From contig JBHEKP010000232.1 of the NCBI GenBank assembly GCA_041859375.1, forward strand, positions 1-26,191: DNA of 26,191 nt, written 5' to 3'. This DNA comes from JBHEKP01 sp041859375 (GTDB lineage: Bacteria > Hydrogenedentota > Hydrogenedentia > Hydrogenedentales > CAITNO01). The stretch's first letter is position 1; each line of letters starts with the position of its first letter. The notes under the pieces are model-generated. The model did not search any database. It saw only the letters and a list, made by a program, of their open reading frames with translations, and was not told where the DNA came from. The position numbers were made by a program, and so were the translations under genes. Shown here in pieces: positions 16,245 to 22,606 of the stretch.

Positions 16245-17948
16245 TCATTTGCCGTCCGGATTATCAAACCCCTCAATGGTGAACCCAATTCCCCCGTCAT
16301 AGACGGAATTATCCGTGTACATCTCCTCAAAGAGCGGTTTGTCCTCCGGAGGCGGATAAGGGAAATCGAAGCGGACCAGCGGGCCAAAGGCGGCAAACTG
16401 GGCGGGCCCCTGGGTGGTGGTCATGTTGAGCCAGAATCCGCCGCTGTCCTCGTCCGGAACAGTCTCCAGCGTCCATCCGCCCAGGATTCCATTGTCGGCA
16501 GGCTCCACCAGGCCCGCCTCGAAATCCATGCGGCTCATCACATAAAGCCTTATCTGGCGCACAAAGCGGGGCACATAGTCCGCGCGCAAAACTATGCTGC
16601 TGTTCAGCGCGTTTGACGAGGTGACAAGCCGGAGGCGTCCCTCAAGCACATTTCCCCTGTGATCGGAGGGCTTAAACCGGTCCTTGGGTGTGAACACGGC
16701 CCTTCCCTCCCCCAGCGCCAGTGAAAACGAGGGCAGAAACGCATCCACGCTCCGGTTCAGGCTCGCCCAGCGCAGAATGTACTGGCCCTCAAGGTTCTCT
16801 ATCACCTGCTGTATGGTCGTGGGAATATCCTGCATGTTTTTCACGGGGAAAAATTCCCCGCCCGTGCGGCTTGTCAAATCAAGCAGCATCGGCAGGGTGG
16901 TGTCATCCCCGAAACCCACCACAAGGACATGCACGCCCCGCTGTGTGGCCGCCCGGACCGCATCATCCAGCGAATACACACTGGAGGTGTCCGCCCCGAC
17001 GGTGAACAGGACAATGTGTCTGGACTCCTGGAGGGGTTCCCCATCGTCGAATTTTTTGGCTGACGCGACAATGGCGTCGTAAATCCGCGCACCGGAATAA
17101 AAACCCTGGACATAATCGGGCTGCACCGCCTCAATGCGGCCCCGCACATACCCCCGGTCCAGTGTGAAATCCGCCACATTCCCGGCGTCCCGGTCATCCC
17201 TGTGGAATTCCGTGACCCCGGCGAGCGCCTCAAGATTCAGCGCGGGCAGCAGCACATTCTTGGCGGTTTCCTCCATGCCCTGGATCGCGCCGGGGGTCTC
17301 CTGCATCCTGATGCTGTAGTCCAGCACGATGTCCATCTTCAACTGGCGGGCCGTGCCCCGCCGCAACTGGAGCCCCGAGTCAGACTTGACCGGATTGTCG
17401 TCCTCCAGTGCCTCAATCTTGAACTGGGCCGGCTCCGCCACGAGGGCGGCCCCCCTGGCGTCCTTAAGCCCGAAGGAAAAATCGATCAGGTAGGGGGAGG
17501 AATACGCGGCCACCGGATTAACCACATTCAGGGTGTCCATCCGGCCGTCCTGGTCCATCACCACCCGGACCTCCACCGTTTTTTCCCTTACCCCCTTGGA
17601 GGTGAATTTAATCTCCCCTTTGTGCTCCCCCTTGTCCAGTTTGCTCCGGTCGATCCGGATGATGACCACCTTTTTGTCAAAAGGCCCCTTTTCGGGATCG
17701 GCCGGGGCGCGGCTGGCAATCTCCCCCTCGCTCACATGTATCCAGGATTCGCTGGGCTTGACGCCCACGGTAAGCTCGGGGATGGTTTTGTTCAGGTTCC
17801 ACACATAAAGGGGATAGGGCGCCTCGTTGCGGCTGAAATCCACGGTCCAGTTTGAAAGGGCGATGGCCTCCTGCCTGAAATCGCAGCCCTGCAGCAGGAT
17901 GAACGAACACAACACCCCCGCAAGCGTGGCATGCCGCAACCGGTTCAT
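16245..17948 (-). CDS. Lipoprotein with BACON-like and von Willebrand A-like domains
   Basis: The 567-residue protein starts with a lipoprotein signal ending ILLQGC. Residues about 27-125 resemble a BACON/Ig-like repeat (WIHVSEGE, IDRSKLDKGEHKGEIKFTS). A von Willebrand A fold occupies about 205-390: MDIVLDYSIRM, HIVLFTVGADTS, VHVLVVGFGDD, TGGEFFPVKN. In a standard metal-binding site the first motif is DxSxS and a later strand carries TDG; here Arg214 replaces the last Ser and the later strand reads FTVGAD, so metal binding is doubtful. The C-terminal 170 residues are beta-rich and unassigned. The protein is expected to sit on the inner or outer membrane facing the periplasm and to bind a partner protein. 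ATG 17948 has GGAG at 6 bases; the frame extends upstream to 18398 but that part looks non-coding. Confidence 0.8.
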   Translation of the reverse strand: MNRLRHATLAGVLCSFILLQGCDFRQEAIALSNWTVDFSRNEAPYPLYVWNLNKTIPELTVGVKPSESWIHVSEGEIASRAPADPEKGPFDKKVVIIRIDRSKLDKGEHKGEIKFTSKGVREKTVEVRVVMDQDGRMDTLNVVNPVAAYSSPYLIDFSFGLKDARGAALVAEPAQFKIEALEDDNPVKSDSGLQLRRGTARQLKMDIVLDYSIRMQETPGAIQGMEETAKNVLLPALNLEALAGVTEFHRDDRDAGNVADFTLDRGYVRGRIEAVQPDYVQGFYSGARIYDAIVASAKKFDDGEPLQESRHIVLFTVGADTSSVYSLDDAVRAATQRGVHVLVVGFGDDTTLPMLLDLTSRTGGEFFPVKNMQDIPTTIQQVIENLEGQYILRWASLNRSVDAFLPSFSLALGEGRAVFTPKDRFKPSDHRGNVLEGRLRLVTSSNALNSSIVLRADYVPRFVRQIRLYVMSRMDFEAGLVEPADNGILGGWTLETVPDEDSGGFWLNMTTTQGPAQFAAFGPLVRFDFPYPPPEDKPLFEEMYTDNSVYDGGIGFTIEGFDNPDGK

Positions 17949-18079
17949 CCTGTTCTCCGTCTTTCCCGTCCCCGGCGGTTGTTTTCCGCTCCCGGACCAC
18001 GGGCCGGGGACGCTTGTGGTTTCATACTTCCATAAGCATGGTGCATGGCGCGGTGGCTTTTCAAAAAAACTCCAAAAAA

Positions 18080-18109
18080 TTGATTTGTTCCGCGTCGTTT
18101 TCCGACAAT
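18080..18109 (+). promoter_or_regulatory. Possible promoter of the Gfo/Idh/MocA - DUF6807 operon
   Basis: TTGATT (18080-18085) and GACAAT (18104-18109) are 18 bases apart, each matching four of six consensus positions. It lies in the 207-base divergent gap upstream of the first oxidoreductase gene. No convincing promoter was found for the vWA gene in the opposite direction. Confidence 0.3.
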
Positions 18110-18155
18110 TCAGGCCGTATTCCATCAGGAAACCAACCCATCCGGAGAACGAGCG

Positions 18156-19439
18156 ATGCGCCCAAGCGACAGCACGAACACCCCCACCCGACGTGATTTT
18201 CTCATGACCAGCGGCAGGGCCGCCGCCGCGGCGGGAGTGGCCGCAATGACGGCGCGCACCGCAACCGGCGCGGAGGGGAAGCCCCTTCGGATCGGGCTGA
18301 TTGGCTGCGGCCGGCGCGGACTGGGCGCGGTGCGCAACTGTTTTGACGCCGACCCGGACGTGACCCTGGTGGCGGCGGGCGATCTTTTCGGGGACCACAT
18401 GGCGGATGCGCGGGAAAAACTCGCCGCAATGGGTGACCGGGTGAAACTGGACGACTCATCGTGCTTCACAGGCTTTGACGCGGGTGACAGGGTCATCGCC
18501 AGTGACGTGGACATTGTGCTCATGTGCCAGCCGCCCGCGTTCCGGCCCGCCCATTTGCGCGCCGCGGTCGAGGCGGGCCGCCATGTGTTCATGGAAAAAC
18601 CGGCGGCGGTCTGCCCGGCGGGCGTCCGCTCCATCATGGAAACGGCAAAGCTGGCGGACAAGAAGGGCCTTTCCATTGTGGCGGGCACCCAGCGCAGGCA
18701 CCAGAAGCCCTACCAGGAAATCATCCGCCGCATCCAGGACGGCGCCATCGGCGAGATTGTCTCCGCCGCCTGCTACTGGATTGGGGACTTCGGCTACTAC
18801 CCGGCGGTGCTCCGCAAGGAAGGCTGGTCCGACGTGGAATGGCAGATCCGAAACTGGAACTATTTCACCTGGCTTTCCGGCGACCACATTGTGGAACAGC
18901 ACCTCCACAACCTGGATGTGATCAACTGGATCATGGGCGCGCCGCCGGTAAAATGCCTCGGCATGGGCGGCCGCCAGCAGCGCACCGGCCCGGAATACGG
19001 CCACATCTTCGACCATTTCGCGGTGGAGTATGAATATCCGGGGGGCGTCCGCGTGCAGAGCCTGTGCCGCCAGATGGAAAACACCGACAACCGGGTCACG
19101 GAATACGTGGCGGGCACATTGGGCTCGGCGGTGCCGGGAAACGCCATCCAGGGCAAGAACAAATATGTCTTCAAGGGGGACCAGACGGATCCCTATGTCC
19201 AGGAGCACGCGGACCTGATTGCCTGCATCCGCGCCAACAAGCCCGTGAACGAGGCGCACGGCCTGGCGGAAAGCACCCTCACCGCCATCATGGGGCGCAT
19301 GTCCGCCTACACCGGACAGGAGGTCACCTGGAAATGGGCGCTTGAAAAGAGCGAGCTTGATCTCACCCCAAAGGCGCTCTCCTTCGGGGAGCTTGCCGTG
19401 CCGCCCGTGGCGGTGCCGGGGGTGATGAAGCTCGCCTGA
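18156..19439 (+). CDS. Tat-exported Gfo/Idh/MocA-family oxidoreductase (first copy)
   Basis: The 427-residue protein opens with a Tat signal (TRRDFLMTSGRAAAAAG) ending near residue 35. The Rossmann nucleotide-binding motif IGLIGCGRRGLG follows. EKP at 147-149 is the family's cofactor/substrate motif (MEKPAAVCPAG). The C-terminal alpha/beta domain contains DHIVEQHLHNLDVINW, with His249 and His251 as likely active-site residues. Family members oxidise or reduce sugar hydroxyls with NAD(P), often with tightly bound cofactor when exported. The ATG at 18156 has GGAG at 8 bases. It is the first gene of a probable three-gene operon with DUF6807 and a second oxidoreductase. Substrate is unknown. Confidence 0.9.
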   Translation: MRPSDSTNTPTRRDFLMTSGRAAAAAGVAAMTARTATGAEGKPLRIGLIGCGRRGLGAVRNCFDADPDVTLVAAGDLFGDHMADAREKLAAMGDRVKLDDSSCFTGFDAGDRVIASDVDIVLMCQPPAFRPAHLRAAVEAGRHVFMEKPAAVCPAGVRSIMETAKLADKKGLSIVAGTQRRHQKPYQEIIRRIQDGAIGEIVSAACYWIGDFGYYPAVLRKEGWSDVEWQIRNWNYFTWLSGDHIVEQHLHNLDVINWIMGAPPVKCLGMGGRQQRTGPEYGHIFDHFAVEYEYPGGVRVQSLCRQMENTDNRVTEYVAGTLGSAVPGNAIQGKNKYVFKGDQTDPYVQEHADLIACIRANKPVNEAHGLAESTLTAIMGRMSAYTGQEVTWKWALEKSELDLTPKALSFGELAVPPVAVPGVMKLA

Positions 19440-19520
19440 CACGGCGTTTGATTCCCCGAACGCCGCCGCTTACCATGATCCGGTGTTTTGTCAGAAAACC
19501 AACATCAGGGAGCTGCGCCA

Positions 19521-20393
19521 ATGAACACGGCCTGCTTGTCGGTCCTTGGGGCTCTTGTGTTTTCCTTCGCCGCCGGACAGCCCGCCCCCGGCAGTGTCGT
19601 GCCCGTCAAGGAGGGTGAAACCACCCTGTTCACCTACCGGGTGGGGCCGGCGCCCAACAAATCCTACGTGCAGGAACTCTTCACCCCGTCCGGCCTGAAC
19701 GTGATTCGGGACCAGGTGCCCGACCACATCCACCACCACGGGCTGATGTTTGCCCTCGGCGTGGACGGCGTCACCTTCTGGGGCGAGCTTCCCGAGGCCG
19801 GAAAAGAGGTGTCAAAGCGCTTTCAGCAGAGCGGCGCCTCCCTCACCGAAGAGCTGGAATGGGTGCTTCCTGACGGGAAAAGGGTGCTGCGCGAACTCCG
19901 CACCGTGAAGGGAACCGCGGCGGCAAAGGACGGCCCGGCCCTGGTGGAATGGACCAGCCGGCTGGAGGCCGACAAGGACGGCGGGAAAATCACCCTGACC
20001 GGCGACCATTATTACGGCCTCGGCATGCGCTTCGCCGAGGACATGGACAAGCAGGGGCCGTTCATGCATTCCTCGGGCGCGCCGGGGGAACTGGTGCGCG
20101 GCAAGGAGCACAACACCCCCGGCGAGTGGTGCGCCTACACCGCCAAAACGAAGGGCAAGCCCGTCACCGTCGCCATGTTTGCCGCCCCGTCCAACCCGCG
20201 CCACCCCACGGTGTGGTTCACCATGCCGGAGGGCTTCGCCTACCTGTCGGCCACGCTGAACCTGTGGAAGCAGCCCCTGCCCCTGTCCCCCGGCGACACG
20301 CTGACGCTCACCTACGCCGTCGCCGTCTGGGACGGCGCGCAGTCCCCCGAAACCATCGACGCCGCCTGCAAGGCCTGGCAGTCCGGGAAATAA
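19521..20393 (+). CDS. DUF6807 (PmoA-like annotated) secreted protein
   Basis: The 290-residue product has a Sec signal peptide (MNTACLSVLGALVFSFAAG). The body matches the DUF6807 pattern: YVQELFTPSGLNVIRD, then DHIHHHGLMFAL with His69, His71, His72 and His73, and FWGELPEAGK. Databases often call this family 'methane oxygenase PmoA', but there is no link to methane oxidation here; the fold resembles sugar-binding mutarotase-like proteins. It is usually found beside Gfo/Idh/MocA oxidoreductases, as here, and probably acts on an oxidised or modified sugar in the periplasm. The ATG at 19521 follows AGGGAG at 8 bases. Gaps of 81 and 42 bases to its neighbours support one operon. Confidence 0.83.
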   Translation: MNTACLSVLGALVFSFAAGQPAPGSVVPVKEGETTLFTYRVGPAPNKSYVQELFTPSGLNVIRDQVPDHIHHHGLMFALGVDGVTFWGELPEAGKEVSKRFQQSGASLTEELEWVLPDGKRVLRELRTVKGTAAAKDGPALVEWTSRLEADKDGGKITLTGDHYYGLGMRFAEDMDKQGPFMHSSGAPGELVRGKEHNTPGEWCAYTAKTKGKPVTVAMFAAPSNPRHPTVWFTMPEGFAYLSATLNLWKQPLPLSPGDTLTLTYAVAVWDGAQSPETIDAACKAWQSGK

Positions 20394-20435
20394 CCTCAAC
20401 GGGGGCGGCAGCCCCGGCACAAGGAGCCCAAAACC

Positions 20436-21716
20436 ATGAGCATCACATCCGAATCCGGGGCGACGCGGCGCGAATTCCTGCGCCATGCCACCATGGCCGC
20501 GGCAACGGCGGGCGTTGCGGGCGCGGCCCGCAGGGCGCACGCGGCCAACAGCCCCAACGCGCGGCTGCGCATCGGCATCATCGGCTGCGGCGGCCGCTCC
20601 GGGGCGCATGTGTCCTCCTATGACTGGGTGAAGAGCGAGGGCCTGCCCATCGAGATTGCGGCGGTGTGCGACGTGTACAAGCCGCGCCGGGACCGCATGG
20701 CCAAAAAATACGACGCCAAGGCCTACGAGGACTACCGCGAACTGCTCGCGGACCCCTCGGTGGACGTGGTGAGCATCGCCACGCCGGACCACCACCACGG
20801 CTACCAGGCGCTGGACGCGGTGAAGGCGGGCAAGGACGTGTACTGCGAGAAGCCGGTGACCCACTGGCGGCAGTTCGAGCTGACCCGCGAACTGGCCATG
20901 GCCGTGAAGGAGTCCGGCAGGGTGTTCCAGCTCGGCACGCAGGGGCTGTCAGACTCGGCATGGCACCAGATGAAGAAGATGATCGCGGAGGGCGCCATCG
21001 GCAAGCCCATCCACGCGGAGTGCGGTTATTTCCGCGTGGGCGACTGGGGCGAGTCCGGCATGCCCATTGACGACGCCAATGTGAAACCGGGCCCCGAGCT
21101 GAACTGGGAGGCGTTTCTGGGCGACGCGCCCCGGAGGCCCTTTGACGTGAGCCGCTTCTTCCGCTGGCGCATGTACGAGGATTACTCCGGCGGTCCGGTG
21201 ACCGATCTTTTCCCCCACTCCCTCACGCCCACCCTGTTCATGCTGGGCGGCGGCATGCCCGCCAAGGTGGTTGGCGTGGGCGGCAAGTACCGCTACGAGC
21301 CGCGCGAGGTGCCCGACACCTTCAACATGCTCATCGAATACCCGGGCGGGCTCACCGTGGCGGTGCTGGGCACCCAGGGCAACCCGCTCCAGGGCACGGG
21401 CGAACGGGGCGCGGGCGGGCGCGTTCCCATTATCCGGGGCTGGGACGCGGCCATCACCCTGGAGGGCAACGAGATTGTGCTGGTTCCGGTGGAAAACCCC
21501 GACAAAAACACCAGGCGCTTCCCCGTCGAGCAGGGCGAGGACACGAAGGCCTACTTCAAGTCCTTCATCGAGCACTGCCTGAACCGCGACACAAACACCG
21601 CGAGCAACGCGGAACTGGCCTACCAGGTGCAGACGGCGCTGCAGATGGGCGCGCTGGCGCTGCGCGAGGACAAGGTGGCCCGCTTTGACGCGGCGCAGCA
21701 GCGCATCGTTCTCTGA
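20436..21716 (+). CDS. Tat-exported Gfo/Idh/MocA-family oxidoreductase (second copy)
   Basis: This 426-residue protein has a Tat signal (ATRREFLRHATMAAATAG), a Rossmann motif IGIIGCGGRSGAH, DHHHGYQALDAVKAGKDVYC and the EKP motif at 138-140. Its C-terminal domain has DLFPHSLTPTLFML, where the His is probably catalytic, and a beta sheet beginning VPDTFNMLIEYPGGLTV. It is clearly different from the first copy in sequence, so the two are likely to take different substrates or steps. The ATG at 20436 follows AAGGAG at 9 bases. It ends 4 bases before the stop of the convergent thuA-like gene; no terminator is visible between them, so the transcripts may overlap. Confidence 0.9.
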   Translation: MSITSESGATRREFLRHATMAAATAGVAGAARRAHAANSPNARLRIGIIGCGGRSGAHVSSYDWVKSEGLPIEIAAVCDVYKPRRDRMAKKYDAKAYEDYRELLADPSVDVVSIATPDHHHGYQALDAVKAGKDVYCEKPVTHWRQFELTRELAMAVKESGRVFQLGTQGLSDSAWHQMKKMIAEGAIGKPIHAECGYFRVGDWGESGMPIDDANVKPGPELNWEAFLGDAPRRPFDVSRFFRWRMYEDYSGGPVTDLFPHSLTPTLFMLGGGMPAKVVGVGGKYRYEPREVPDTFNMLIEYPGGLTVAVLGTQGNPLQGTGERGAGGRVPIIRGWDAAITLEGNEIVLVPVENPDKNTRRFPVEQGEDTKAYFKSFIEHCLNRDTNTASNAELAYQVQTALQMGALALREDKVARFDAAQQRIVL

Positions 21717-21720
21717 TTGA

Positions 21721-22509
21721 TTATTTGACGGACGCGGGCGGTTCGCCGGTGTTTCCGTCCCCGGTTGCGGGTTTCGCGCCGGGGGCGGCCCAGCGGACCG
21801 CCTGTTCCGTCAATTGCCGGAATTCGGGCAGGCTGAAGATGTCCGGGCCGTGTCCGGGCTGGATGAAGCACACCCGCGCGTTTTTATGGGTGCGGCACCA
21901 GCCGATTTCCCGCTGGCTGTCGGGGTGGTCCGTGGTCAGCAGGAGATGGTTGTCCGGTTCGGTGAGAAAACCCTTGTAGGTTTCGTCCGTGATGGTGAAG
22001 GGCTTCAGCCCCGCGGTGACGGGATGGTTTGGATCCTCCGGGCGCACCACAAATTCGGTGTCATGCCGGTAGGTGGACTGGGGAAAAGCCCTGTCCCCCT
22101 CCTTCACATCCTTGAGGAAATACCGCGCGCCGATGATTTTCCAGTATTCCGGCCAGTCGTTGAAGGCGGCGATGGCGTGGTGCATCACCACCAGCCCCAC
22201 CCCCCGATCAAGCAGGGCAAGCAGGTTTTCCCTGCGCTTTTCAGAAATGCGCTGGCTCATGTTGTAGAGCAGGACGCAGTCGTAACCCCACTCCGAGATG
22301 TCCTCAAAAACCTCGCTGTCGTCCTTGAGCACGGCCATGTCGGCCTGGACGCCCCCAAGCCCGTCCACCATGTCCCGGAAAGGCTTCATTTCAAAGTCAT
22401 GGCCGCCCACCACAACCAGCAGGCGCACCGGCTCCCCGGCAAAGGCGGAGGAAACCGCAAAAACAGCCAGCACCAGCGGCAGCGCCGCCGCACGGAACAT
22501 CATGCCCAT
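21721..22509 (-). CDS. ThuA-domain (trehalose-utilisation-like) secreted protein
   Basis: The 262-residue product starts MGMMFRAAALPLVLAVFAVS, a Sec signal with cleavage near AFA. The ThuA fold, related to class I glutamine amidotransferases, is shown by LLVVVGGHDFE, CVLLYNMSQRIS, GVGLVVMHHAIAAF, HPVTAGL, DETYKGFL and CFIQPGHGPDIF. ThuA of rhizobia takes part in trehalose use through 3-keto sugars together with an oxidoreductase of the Gfo/Idh/MocA type, so its place beside two such genes is meaningful. Start 22509 is chosen because GGGAG lies 8 bases upstream and it gives a short signal; an ATG at 22530 is a weaker option. It is divergent from the O-antigen-ligase-like gene. Confidence 0.86.
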   Translation of the reverse strand: MGMMFRAAALPLVLAVFAVSSAFAGEPVRLLVVVGGHDFEMKPFRDMVDGLGGVQADMAVLKDDSEVFEDISEWGYDCVLLYNMSQRISEKRRENLLALLDRGVGLVVMHHAIAAFNDWPEYWKIIGARYFLKDVKEGDRAFPQSTYRHDTEFVVRPEDPNHPVTAGLKPFTITDETYKGFLTEPDNHLLLTTDHPDSQREIGWCRTHKNARVCFIQPGHGPDIFSLPEFRQLTEQAVRWAAPGAKPATGDGNTGEPPASVK

Positions 22510-22606
22510 GGTGGATTCTCCCGTTGTCATGTTTGGGTCCGCTGTTGCGGTGTCCGCGCCTGCGATGATAGCATGGCCCCGGGGGTCGGCCCCTGGAGTT
22601 CGCACC

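Noticed and set aside
22298..22606. In-frame extension upstream of the GTG start of the ligase-like gene
   Set aside because: It overlaps the thuA-like gene on the other strand, has Ser/Thr/Pro-rich non-coding character, and GTG 22607 has a proper ribosome site.
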